Below, piece by piece: positions 7,601 to 14,941 of a stretch of DNA of 44,951 nt. Source of the DNA: an uncultured Acetatifactor sp. (GTDB lineage: Bacteria; Bacillota; Clostridia; Lachnospirales; Lachnospiraceae); assembly GCA_910584865.1 (NCBI GenBank), contig CAJUCE010000040.1:1-44951 (forward strand), in the 5' to 3' direction. The translations under genes were made by a program, and so were the position numbers. The number at the start of each line of letters is the position of its first letter. Within the stretch, counting starts at the first letter, position 1. The notes under the pieces were generated by a model. The model worked only from the letters and a program-made list of their open reading frames with translations. It searched no databases and was not told the origin of the DNA.

Positions 7601-8750
7601 AAGCCTTTTTCAGCTCATTCCTGGTATGGGAAAGGGGAATGGAGCAGATAAACAGATAAGATCCGCCTGGCGGCGCCCAGTAGGAATTGTGATAATACAG
7701 GCCGTTTCCTCCCCTGCGCCGCTTCTCCTTCTCACCGGGATAGCGCCTCACATAACCGTAATTGTCATTGACCCAGATCAGCGTCAGATCCTCCGGCACC
7801 TCAAGTCCGTTGTCATAGAGCTCCAGTACCTCCTTATATGGAACAAAGGTTTTCACCGTCTCCTTACCCAGGTTCTCCCGCAGCAGCTCTTCTTGGGTCT
7901 TGATCACAGAATCCAGAAGCTCGATTTTGGCCTCCAGGAGTTCCCTGCCGGTTTTTCCCTCCAGGGCCCTGACCTCAAAGCCGCTGTCATGAATCCCCCG
8001 CATATGCATTGCCGGCCAGATATAATTCATTTTCAGCCTAAGCAGCAGCTCAAATATTTTCTCATATGTCTTGACGCCGATGGTGGGCTCTCCCATATAA
8101 CGCTGCACCCAGTGCTCCAGTTCCTCTTCATCATTGATAAAAATGCCCCGGTACTCTACAGAGGGCCAGTCTGCTTGCACAAAGCCGGACGGTATTTCTA
8201 CCTCCTGTTTCGCCCTCACAGGCACATCCGCGAAAAAATACCAGGGAGACACCCCAAGCCATTTCTCACAAAATTCATAGATGCCATATATGGTTCCCCG
8301 CCTGTCGCTTCCCACGATAAACAGCTCCCCGTTTTTCTCCTGCAAAAGGAACGCCTCCTTGCGGAGATTCCCTTCTTCGTCCCTGAGGCGCTCCAATCCC
8401 GCATCATGGACGATTTCGTCCGTCTGCCCTGTTGTCCCCACTATGATACGCAGGACAGCTCCCGGAGGGTTCTCCTGCTCCCTTCCCGGGACTCCCTTTC
8501 CGATTTCCGATACGCCTTCCTTCTCGTTTTCTGACGCGCCTTCCTTCCCGTTTTCCGGCTCGCACTCCTTCTTGCTTTCCGACTCGTCCGCTTTCTCGCT
8601 TTCCAACACGCCTTCCGCCAGGCCCTCCTCCAGCTGGCAATTCAGCACACGCCGAAGATCCCTTTTCAGGTTCTCCACCGCCAATCTGACACTTTCTGTC
8701 TCATGCTTCCCGCAAATCACACTGACCGGGGCATACTGTCTGATCCACAT
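4629..8750 (-). CDS. GH115 xylan alpha-1,2-glucuronidase with expanded repeats
   Basis: A 1373-residue protein. The N-terminal part carries GH115 hallmarks: DRRGTIYGIYEFCEKWLGVSP, the YRGIFINDEEE strand, LRLKMNYIWPAMH, WVNDNYGYVRR, YYHNSYWAPPG and WVTNFGAMKPLEQQ. A helical domain and C-terminal beta domains follow (GTHRITF, WKWIPVWKAQLTEGEHEL). GH115 enzymes remove (4-O-methyl)glucuronic acid from xylan. Family members are usually about 850-1000 residues. The excess here sits in a Glu/Lys-rich insert near residues 40-90, a seven-copy 15-residue repeat, and a further acidic low-complexity stretch. No signal peptide is seen, so it probably acts inside the cell on imported oligosaccharides. ATG 8750 has a GGAAGG ribosome site. 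It stands alone, without transporter genes nearby. Confidence 0.85.
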   Translation of the reverse strand: MWIRQYAPVSVICGKHETESVRLAVENLKRDLRRVLNCQLEEGLAEGVLESEKADESESKKECEPENGKEGASENEKEGVSEIGKGVPGREQENPPGAVLRIIVGTTGQTDEIVHDAGLERLRDEEGNLRKEAFLLQEKNGELFIVGSDRRGTIYGIYEFCEKWLGVSPWYFFADVPVRAKQEVEIPSGFVQADWPSVEYRGIFINDEEELEHWVQRYMGEPTIGVKTYEKIFELLLRLKMNYIWPAMHMRGIHDSGFEVRALEGKTGRELLEAKIELLDSVIKTQEELLRENLGKETVKTFVPYKEVLELYDNGLEVPEDLTLIWVNDNYGYVRRYPGEKEKRRRGGNGLYYHNSYWAPPGGSYLFICSIPLSHTRNELKKAYEEGIRKIWVTNFGAMKPLEQQKSFYAAYAWEAGREGALTEDEQAFLRQWIDRTFSGGYGAELAPILTEFDQLTNARKVEQMDFDAFSQTAWGDEAAGRIHRYEEMFAVVNRIWKSLPEEEQDAFFQMIGMKVHAAYYTNLMYYYADRSNLCMAQGKKKAARKYTDLCREFDHARRSMLHYYNHVMAGGKWNGILTPEDFPPPRTAMHPACMPPVGELSPVEEILSAEDTLEYMPLNGDALSSGEELSAEEIPLAGKGPREGGDGSEGGKVGAEGSRKCNFIVTKWNDGQEIVFTQPAVKWIEIGNEGNAPVKYRLSGPDWIRFAETGTSEAECLVDTEARVLFAPDRDKVLALQEAAVEPSCRKAAGQLEAAVEPSGQKTVGRQEAVVEPSGRKTVGQQEAAVEPSVRKAVGQQGAAVESSVRKAGGQQENPVELSDGKAAGQQKTSVEPSGQVTAEQLEAFGCQTSRLSGFIRIQDWEGRTVDSVPVSVRFGQRGETAAAWKESKAFKWKEKEFSGAGKETRSMEGIKQGTEAFRGTGQQPSRDFLGSVEDDGRICAEAEDGRICSETEQIGNGTEQIKNYGEAVQGRSFGEAEQSKGCEEASPDGLFEETAPGGTCENSAGWKRIPNLGRDSGSLLEAREPGAQVSWQVTVLTPGSHLLELHRFPSLNSVGAIQVGVSVDQGPVQILESESNDEYRGSWKENIRNNVDKIYLRLPHMEAGTHRITFHAMSRYFAFTRFVIYTGERRENSLGREGGDQRLPQAFDIRGFVEENYGKEAVSLLPRPVLYLPENPRGGTLDAEDIMVQPSAWGKPVKAEELVESGRSLPGEKDGRLLIECGAALADTAFARMENYRWQWCASPSHGETGLALYIREYGKHWTDAADAPALRYLFRVQGGNYNIWIRAMMWGDDTCHFTIGLDGELVPESTLYGGRGIWRYSNEQVWKWIPVWKAQLTEGEHELRIVTFSSRLRFEQVYITDGGELPPALG
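6222..6536 (-). repeat. 45-bp in-frame tandem repeat (7 copies) in GH115 gene
   Basis: Seven consecutive 45-base units encode 15-residue repeats of the pattern E-A-A-V-E-P-S-x-x-K-x-x-G-Q-Q. The first four copies are well conserved and the later ones drift, with a trailing partial unit EAFG. The whole block is in frame. It separates the helical domain from the C-terminal beta domains and looks like a linker generated by slippage or unequal exchange. Confidence 0.9.
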
Positions 8751-9274
8751 ATTTCTGCCTTCCTTTCCCGCGATACTGTACCCTTTTTCCGCATTTTACA
8801 TCTGTAACAATGTCAAATCAGGCGTACCATATCCTCATAAACAAAGTACAATCACGCACTTTATATCTCATTATATTATTGCTCCATCCATGCCGCCATG
8901 GAATTATCCATCCAGACACTTGCAAAAAACCGACCTGCATGTTCCCACCTTACCGGTAACCTGCTATCTCTGCATCGGAAATCGACAGCATTTCCTCCAA
9001 AGACCTGACGGACTGGCGCATGATGCCGGAAACCTGACTGTCCCCAAGAAGATAATGTCCCATTCTAAACATCCTCGTCAAAGTCAAACTAATATCTTCT
9101 TTTATCTGCTGCAGCGTCTTGCCGAATAAGCAAGGGCGCTCATTTTGACTGCGCGATTTCCGCAAGGCAAGTTTCATGCCTTTCACAGTAACGGCGGCGG
9201 GAGACATGTACCGTTTTAGAATAGGACAACTATTAACAGGCATAGATTGTATCAAATATACCGAGGGAGGAAAC
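8751..9274. other. Gap between GH115 gene and recombinase block
   Basis: About 520 bases with no convincing gene. A minus-strand frame at 8950-9177 could encode 75 residues (MKLALRKSRSQ and onward, ending SLEEMLSISDAEIAGYR) with codon choice like real genes, but it lacks a well-placed ribosome site and matches no family I know. The left attachment site of the recombinase element might be expected here, but I could not identify one. Confidence 0.3.
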
Positions 9275-9523
9275 ATGGAAAACCGGCAGACTCACCCATC
9301 ATGCTCCGCAGACATTCAGGCAGTTGACCCCCAGGACCTGGTTGACATCAGCAATATCGAAATCGACACCACTCTGGATAAAATGCAACGGATACAAAAT
9401 TTTATCAGGGACATAAAAAATCCCTATTGCTTTCGTTGTAATAATACCGTTGTTAAAGTTTCTTTCTGCAGTGAAGGCAGCTCATTTCAGGAGCTACTGC
9501 AGAACTACTTCTGTTCCCTTTAA
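9275..9523 (+). CDS. Small conserved protein preceding the serine recombinases
   Basis: An 82-residue protein. The N-terminus is unremarkable, followed by QAVDPQDLVDISNIEIDTTL, a helix, and the conserved-looking core FIRDIKNPYCFRCNNTVVKVSF. It resembles the short DUF6870-like proteins that often sit in front of large serine recombinases in Lachnospiraceae; this comparison is from memory and unverified. ATG 9275 is chosen because GGGAGG sits four bases upstream, and the longer frame from 9176 has no ribosome site. It is 36 bases from the first recombinase and probably co-transcribed. Its function is unknown; a recombination-directionality or accessory role is only a guess. Confidence 0.65.
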   Translation: MENRQTHPSCSADIQAVDPQDLVDISNIEIDTTLDKMQRIQNFIRDIKNPYCFRCNNTVVKVSFCSEGSSFQELLQNYFCSL

Positions 9524-9559
9524 ATGATTCCGAACTATCTTTAGAAAGGATGAATGACC

Positions 9560-11188
9560 ATGAACGTAAACAGCGGGCAAAAAAAGTGGATGGCGGCAGG
9601 TTATACCCGCCTGTCAAAGGAAGACGGCGATAAAGAGGAAAGCGACAGCATCAACAACCAAAAGGTTTTGGTGCAGCGTTACGCCGAAAACTACCCCGAG
9701 CTGCACCTGGCCAGGTACTACTCTGACGACGGTTATACAGGGGTAAATTTCAACCGGCCAGGCTTCCGGGAGATGATGGATGACATCAAAGACGGACAAG
9801 TCAACTGCATCATCGTGAAAGACCTGTCACGGTTCGGGCGCAATTACATAGAAACCGGGCGTTATATAGAGCGAATTTTTCCGGCCCTTGGCATCCGGTT
9901 CATTGCAGTCAATGACAATTACGACAGCCTTTATAACAATTCGTCTTCCGATCACCTCCTCCTGCCGTTTATGAACCTGATAAATGACGCTTACAGCCGG
10001 GATATATCCATAAAAGTGCGCTCTAACCTGGATGTAAAGCGCAGGCAGGGAGATTATGTAGGTCCCTCCGTCCCCTACGGTTACAGACGTTCGGAAACGG
10101 ATAAAAATAAGCTTGCCGTCGATGAGCCTGCAGCCAATATCGTGCGGTATATTTTTGCGAAAAAGATCGAGGGGCTGAGTAACCTGCAAATTTCTGCTTT
10201 ATTAAATGAAATGAAGGTTCCTACCCCCATCAGATATAAGCAGGAAAACGGAACCCGTGCCCAAAATCCTTTCCAGATATACAGTACACCGAAGTGGTAC
10301 GGTACTACAGTCAGGCGTATTCTTGAAAATGAAGTCTATACCGGCACATTGCTCCAGGGAAAGACATACCGGCCTAATTACAAAATCCGGAAACCTGTCC
10401 CCAGGCCGCAGAAAGATTGGTTTCGTAAGGAAGACGCCCATGAAGCCGTTATCAGCCGAAGGGACTTTGATTTGGTTCAGAGCATATTGGATACAGATAC
10501 GCACCAGTCTGCCTGCCAGGAAACGATTTATCCCTTTTCAGGCCTGGTTGTCTGCGGCAACTGCGGCCAAAGCTGCAGCCGAAAGCAGACGGTAAAGAAA
10601 AACAAAAACTATTTCTATTATGGCTGCTTTCTTCCTAACCACAACACCTGCTGCAAAGGATTCTGCATCAACGAATCCTGGCTGGCACAAACCGTGTCGG
10701 ATACGCTGCGTCAATATATAACCGTCCTGATTGATATGGAGCAACTGCTTTCCCATATGGAAAATACTTCTGGCCGGCAAGCCGAAAGAAAAGCACTGAC
10801 ACAGGAAATCCGCCATACGGAATCAGCTCTGCAAAATTACAGACAGCTCCTTGTTTCCCTTTATGAAGATTACCATGAAGGTTTGTTGAACAGGGGCGAA
10901 TATCTGGATCTAAAAGAGCGTTATCAGGAACGAGTAAATGAACTGACAAAATATCTCGATAATATAGCCGGACAACAGGAATCATTCACCGCCGCACTTA
11001 CGCCAAATGCATCCCTGATAGAGAAATTCCGTAAATACATGGCATCTCCTGTCCCAAATCGCAAAATGCTGGTATATATGGTAAAAAAAGTATATATTTA
11101 TCCCAAAAACCGGTTGCACATTATTTTCCGGTTTCCGGATGAGTTTGAACCGCTGCCGGATTTTCTTTCGCAGGCTGTTTCTGATTAG
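9560..11188 (+). CDS. Large serine recombinase 1
   Basis: A 542-residue large serine recombinase. The resolvase catalytic domain has the nucleophile in YTRLS (Ser19) and the arginine helix KDLSRFGRN. The recombinase domain (GDYVGPSVPYGYR, SNLQISALLNE) follows. Then come a zinc ribbon starting CGNCG and including CCKGFC (about residues 332-368), a coiled coil, and a C-terminal DUF4368-like tail. It is full length. These enzymes integrate and excise elements between attB and attP. ATG 9560 gives a better spacing to AAAGGA (9545-9550) than the in-frame ATG 9554. It is first of three tandem recombinases. Confidence 0.9.
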   Translation: MNVNSGQKKWMAAGYTRLSKEDGDKEESDSINNQKVLVQRYAENYPELHLARYYSDDGYTGVNFNRPGFREMMDDIKDGQVNCIIVKDLSRFGRNYIETGRYIERIFPALGIRFIAVNDNYDSLYNNSSSDHLLLPFMNLINDAYSRDISIKVRSNLDVKRRQGDYVGPSVPYGYRRSETDKNKLAVDEPAANIVRYIFAKKIEGLSNLQISALLNEMKVPTPIRYKQENGTRAQNPFQIYSTPKWYGTTVRRILENEVYTGTLLQGKTYRPNYKIRKPVPRPQKDWFRKEDAHEAVISRRDFDLVQSILDTDTHQSACQETIYPFSGLVVCGNCGQSCSRKQTVKKNKNYFYYGCFLPNHNTCCKGFCINESWLAQTVSDTLRQYITVLIDMEQLLSHMENTSGRQAERKALTQEIRHTESALQNYRQLLVSLYEDYHEGLLNRGEYLDLKERYQERVNELTKYLDNIAGQQESFTAALTPNASLIEKFRKYMASPVPNRKMLVYMVKKVYIYPKNRLHIIFRFPDEFEPLPDFLSQAVSD

Positions 11189-11351
11189 GAATTGTGCAGA
11201 ACTTCCTTGAAAAGCTGTCAGCATCCAAAGAAACATCTGAAACGGCGTTACAAACTATCGGCACAGGTCCGGGGTATCCCCCGAAATCACCCCACCTGCA
11301 TTGACAACCTGAAAATGCTTTACACTACACTATACAAGGAGGTTCAGACAG

Positions 11352-12455
11352 ATGCCGCACAAACGCAGAGAAAGGTTTGCCGATACAGCCGCTGTCCATT
11401 CCAAAAATATTCCTTCCGGTCCGGATAACATATCCGGGATCTATCCTACCGCTTTGTATCTGCGCATATCCTGCGAAGAGGCCGCAAACGGGGAAAAACT
11501 GAACAACCAAAAGGACTTGCTGTTAAGCTATGCCAAGAGCCAAAATGATTTAAAAATTGTGGATATTTACTCCGACAACGGGGAAACGGGAACCAGCTTT
11601 AACAGGCCGGAGTGGAACCGTCTGATGGCGGATGTAAAAAGGAAACATATCTCCTGTATTGTAGTAAAGGATTTGTCACGGTTTGGAAGGAACTATATTG
11701 AAACCGGAAATTATCTTGAGATAGTATTTCCTGTCTTAAATGTCCGCTTCATAGCAGTCAACGACAACTACGATTCAAATAAGCTCGAAAGCAATGCCCT
11801 CCAGCCGTTAGACACCATGATCAAAGGCATCATAAATGAAGCCTACGCAAAGGACATTTCCCGTAAGATATTTACCGCGAAGGAAATCCAACGCAGAAAC
11901 GGGTTATATTATGGGAATGTGCCCCCCTATGGTTACCTTAAAGATCCTGCCGAACCGCACCGTCTGATTGTCAACCCGGAAACCTCTCCTACAGTAAAGC
12001 AGATTTTCCAGCGGAAGCTGGAAGGCATGGGTAGTTTCCAGATTGCCCGTCTTTTAAACGAAAGCAATATCCCGTCGCCGATGCGTTATCAGTTTCTGGC
12101 AGGCGCCGTAAAAGCTCCCCGCTACGAAAACAGCATTTGGCAGGGCATTACCGTCAAGACCATCTTAAGGAACCGCACCTATACCGGGGATCTGGCAATG
12201 GGAAAAAAGAGGAGAAACCTCTCCGCAAATCTTACAAAAACCAGAAATATCCCCTGTGAAGACTGGACGATTACCGAATATACCCATGAGGCAATCATAA
12301 GCCGTGAGACCTTTTTTGAAGTACAGCGTGTGTGTATGCGGGAACAGGAAAGAAACAGGGCAAAATGTTACTGCCATTCGGATATTGGCACAACGGACGT
12401 CATTTCTGTCCATGAGCCGGTAAAGCAGTTCCGGGAAAGCGGGGTATCTCCTTGA
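11352..12455 (+). CDS. Large serine recombinase 2 (short form)
   Basis: A 367-residue paralogue. The resolvase domain has YLRIS (Ser40) and KDLSRFGRN, followed by the recombinase domain (GLYYGNVPPYGYL, SFQIARLLNESNIP). The chain ends soon after the HEAIISRETF motif. It therefore lacks the zinc ribbon and the coiled coil that its two neighbours have, which serine integrases use for att-site pairing and direction control. AGGAGG lies nine bases before ATG 11352. Its stop overlaps the TTG of the next frame. It may work with the neighbours as a heteromer, or it may be a natural truncation. Confidence 0.88.
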   Translation: MPHKRRERFADTAAVHSKNIPSGPDNISGIYPTALYLRISCEEAANGEKLNNQKDLLLSYAKSQNDLKIVDIYSDNGETGTSFNRPEWNRLMADVKRKHISCIVVKDLSRFGRNYIETGNYLEIVFPVLNVRFIAVNDNYDSNKLESNALQPLDTMIKGIINEAYAKDISRKIFTAKEIQRRNGLYYGNVPPYGYLKDPAEPHRLIVNPETSPTVKQIFQRKLEGMGSFQIARLLNESNIPSPMRYQFLAGAVKAPRYENSIWQGITVKTILRNRTYTGDLAMGKKRRNLSANLTKTRNIPCEDWTITEYTHEAIISRETFFEVQRVCMREQERNRAKCYCHSDIGTTDVISVHEPVKQFRESGVSP

Positions 12456-12481
12456 GAAATCATCCTTCTGGTGAAAATATT

Positions 12482-14185
12482 ATGACGGAAACTATCCTGG
12501 CCTGCTATCTGCGCATATCTGACGAGGATTTTGACCTGAAGCAAAATACCCTCAAGGATGAAAGCACCAGCATCAGCGCACAGCGACGGCTGATACACGG
12601 CTATATTGACTCAAAGCCTGCGCTCAGGCAGATGAACGCCAGAGAGTTTTTGGATGATGGTTATTCCGGTACAAATTTTGAACGGCCTGCCATTCAGGAA
12701 ATCTTTCAGTTGATGTCTGAAGGCAGGATAGGCGCCATCGTCGTAAAAGATATGTCGCGCTTCGGAAGGAATTATATCGAAACCGGCCAATATATCGAAC
12801 AAATCTTTCCTTTGATGGGAATACGGTTTATAGCCATCAACGATTCCTTTGACAGCTCCGAATATGCCGGGAATACCCCCAGGCTGGAAATGGCGTTCAA
12901 AAATATAATTTATGATTATTACAGCAAGGATTTGTCCGCCAAAGTAAAAAGCATCAGGAAGCTGCAACAGAAACGCGGAGACTTTCTTGCAGCAAAACCG
13001 CCCTACGGGTACCTTATTTCCCATGCTGACAAAGAGATTAACCGGCTTGACGGCCGACAAATTGAACGGCGCTCTGACCGGCACTGTGACTGGCAGAATG
13101 ACCGGCACAGGCTGGAAATTGACCCCGAATCTGCGGAAGTTGTAAAGACTATATTTCGCCTGACGCTTTCCGGATGGAAACCTGTCCGGATTGCACAGTG
13201 GTTAAACGAACTGCATATTCCGACTCCTGCCCAAAGATTGCACAATCTTTATGGCTTCCGATGCGGCGGCCTTACGGCGGATCAGCTGAATTCCCAGTTT
13301 TGGAAGCCCGGGCAAATCACAAAGATTCTCCAGGATGAGACAATGACCGGAGCGACTGTCAACAACCGGGTTCAGGTAAAAGGCGTGGGCAGCAGAAAAT
13401 TCAAACGTCAGAGACCAGAGGATCATGTGATTGTCCGGGATACCCATGAGGCTATTATTGACCGGGATACCTTCCTCCGGGCTGCAGCCATCATCCATGA
13501 CCGAAAAAGCGTCCGTACGGATAACCGGAAAAAGAATGAAAATCTGTTTTACCGCAAGGTTTACTGCGGCCATTGCGGATGCAGGCTGAAGCATGAAGTA
13601 CATACACGCATTTCCAGGATTGATGCGGTTTACTATTGTCCCCATGCAAGACCCTCCGGCGGCGGTACATGCGGCCTGCATTCCATAAAAGACGAATTTC
13701 TAAAGGAACTTGTACTGGGGCCGCTGCAGGCTCTGGCTCAGCTGACTTTGGACAAACAGATGCCTCTCCCGAAATCAGACAAGGAAAAAAACCAAAGCAG
13801 GCTGCGCGTGATTTCACGGCTGCTGGAACAGAATAAGGGGAAAATACCCCGTCTCTATGAGGATTACAAAGCCGGAAACATAAGCCGGGAACAATTTTCC
13901 AGACAAAAAGACGCTCTATCATCCGCAAACAATGAACTTGACGCAGAAAGGATTGAACTGGAAAAAAAGCTGTATGCCATAGAATCTGCAGTTTTGTCTG
14001 CAAAACAGAAAAAAAAGGAACCTGAGTTGCTTCCGGAAATAACCGGTTTACAACCCCTGACTCAGAATGCCGTTGCTCTATTTGTGAGCAAAGTTGTCAT
14101 ATACGCCGGGAATTCCGGAGATTCTTTGGATTCCATTGAAATCATCTGGAAGTCAAAGGATTTATTTTCCGACAGGAATGTCTGA
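12482..14185 (+). CDS. Large serine recombinase 3
   Basis: A 567-residue serine recombinase. The nucleophile is in YLRIS (Ser13) and the arginine helix is KDMSRFGRN. The recombinase domain has a basic insert (about residues 185-205, LDGRQIERRSDRHCDW). A zinc ribbon starts CGHCGCRLKH, and a coiled coil with a DUF4368-like tail follows. ATG 12482 puts the catalytic serine at the usual distance from the N-terminus. An in-frame TTG at 12452, overlapping the previous stop, is an alternative coupled start. Its final codons form one arm of a perfect 17-bp inverted repeat. It is the last gene before the truncated cwlD. Confidence 0.9.
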   Translation: MTETILACYLRISDEDFDLKQNTLKDESTSISAQRRLIHGYIDSKPALRQMNAREFLDDGYSGTNFERPAIQEIFQLMSEGRIGAIVVKDMSRFGRNYIETGQYIEQIFPLMGIRFIAINDSFDSSEYAGNTPRLEMAFKNIIYDYYSKDLSAKVKSIRKLQQKRGDFLAAKPPYGYLISHADKEINRLDGRQIERRSDRHCDWQNDRHRLEIDPESAEVVKTIFRLTLSGWKPVRIAQWLNELHIPTPAQRLHNLYGFRCGGLTADQLNSQFWKPGQITKILQDETMTGATVNNRVQVKGVGSRKFKRQRPEDHVIVRDTHEAIIDRDTFLRAAAIIHDRKSVRTDNRKKNENLFYRKVYCGHCGCRLKHEVHTRISRIDAVYYCPHARPSGGGTCGLHSIKDEFLKELVLGPLQALAQLTLDKQMPLPKSDKEKNQSRLRVISRLLEQNKGKIPRLYEDYKAGNISREQFSRQKDALSSANNELDAERIELEKKLYAIESAVLSAKQKKKEPELLPEITGLQPLTQNAVALFVSKVVIYAGNSGDSLDSIEIIWKSKDLFSDRNV

Positions 14186-14209
14186 AAACCAGCATTCCTG
14201 TCGGAAAAT
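14164..14209. repeat. Perfect 17-bp inverted repeat at the recombinase/cwlD boundary
   Basis: ATTTTCCGACAGGAATG (14164-14180) is perfectly repeated in inverse at 14193-14209 around a 12-nt loop that contains the recombinase stop codon. Neither strand has a U-run after it, so it is not a classical terminator. It could be a rho-independent structure using the flanking A/T-rich arms, or part of the element's att or accessory site. Confidence 0.8.
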
Positions 14210-14231
14210 GATGAAATACAAAAGTATGAAA

Positions 14232-14855
14232 TTACAAGCCGGTTCGTCTGTCTGAAACACAATACTCCACAATCACAATAGGTACTTCCGTCTTTTTCAG
14301 CAGGTAATAACTGTCATTTGCCTTGATCTGACGTTTATTCTCCGCATCCACACGCTCGACCAGCTGTCCCTGGATACTCTCTGCCAGAAGCTGTCCCTGC
14401 GTACTCCCCGTATAATAGAATACCTGCGCCCCGTGAACATACTCCTCCGGATAGCTGTTCTGGTGAATGCTGACCGTCAATGCCGGCTCTGCTTCCCCGA
14501 TCAGGGCAATCCGCCGTTTCATATCCTGTACCTTTTTATTGGAAGCATCCGCATCATACAAGCCGGCATCCGACTCCCTGGTCATGATAACCTCCACATC
14601 GTTGGCCTCCAGAAATTTCTTCACCTGCTGCGCAATCTGCAGATTTACATCCTTTTCGTTTACGCCGTTGATTCCTACCTTCCCCGGATCATCTCCTCCG
14701 TGTCCTGCATCAATCACCACACGCAATTTTTCCTCTTTCCTGTCCACATTTCCGGCAGCCACATACACAGCCGCTTCCCGTCCCACATAAAACATGGACA
14801 CCAGCAACATGACTGCCATCGCTCCCGACAACAGCTTATACTGAAACCCCTTCAT
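14232..14855 (-). CDS. cwlD: CwlD-type N-acetylmuramoyl-L-alanine amidase, C-terminally truncated
   Basis: A 207-residue Amidase_3 protein with an N-terminal membrane anchor or signal (residues 7-23). Zinc ligands are in DAGHGG (His52), NEKDVN (Glu67) and SIHQNS (His131). CwlD makes muramic-delta-lactam in the spore cortex. The family normally ends VECGFLSN, an EA-rich segment and a last helix of about 35-40 residues. Here the match ends exactly after VIVE (Glu197, the expected catalytic glutamate), followed by ten unrelated residues and a stop. The break, near 14265, faces the three serine recombinases. It is preceded by an SH3/GH18 cell-wall hydrolase gene on the same strand. Confidence 0.85.
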   Translation of the reverse strand: MKGFQYKLLSGAMAVMLLVSMFYVGREAAVYVAAGNVDRKEEKLRVVIDAGHGGDDPGKVGINGVNEKDVNLQIAQQVKKFLEANDVEVIMTRESDAGLYDADASNKKVQDMKRRIALIGEAEPALTVSIHQNSYPEEYVHGAQVFYYTGSTQGQLLAESIQGQLVERVDAENKRQIKANDSYYLLKKTEVPIVIVEYCVSDRRTGL

Positions 14856-14941
14856 TTTCTTCCGTCCTGTGCAAGTCTTTTTATCATTTATATTCCCGGA
14901 AAAATCCGTTTAATACCATAAAAAGACTGCCTTCCCGAAAA

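Noticed and set aside
6978..8534. 518-codon open frame on the plus strand
   Set aside because: It is the antisense shadow of the GC-rich GH115 gene; its protein is Pro/His/Leu-rich without domains, and the minus-strand product shows clear family motifs.
8950..9177. 75-codon gene on the minus strand upstream of the recombinases
   Set aside because: Plausible codons but no well-placed ribosome site and no family; kept only as a note in the intergenic entry.
8751..9274. Missing 3' end of cwlD left of the recombinases
   Set aside because: All frames of the minus strand were read for a CGFLSN-like motif and final helix; none was found.
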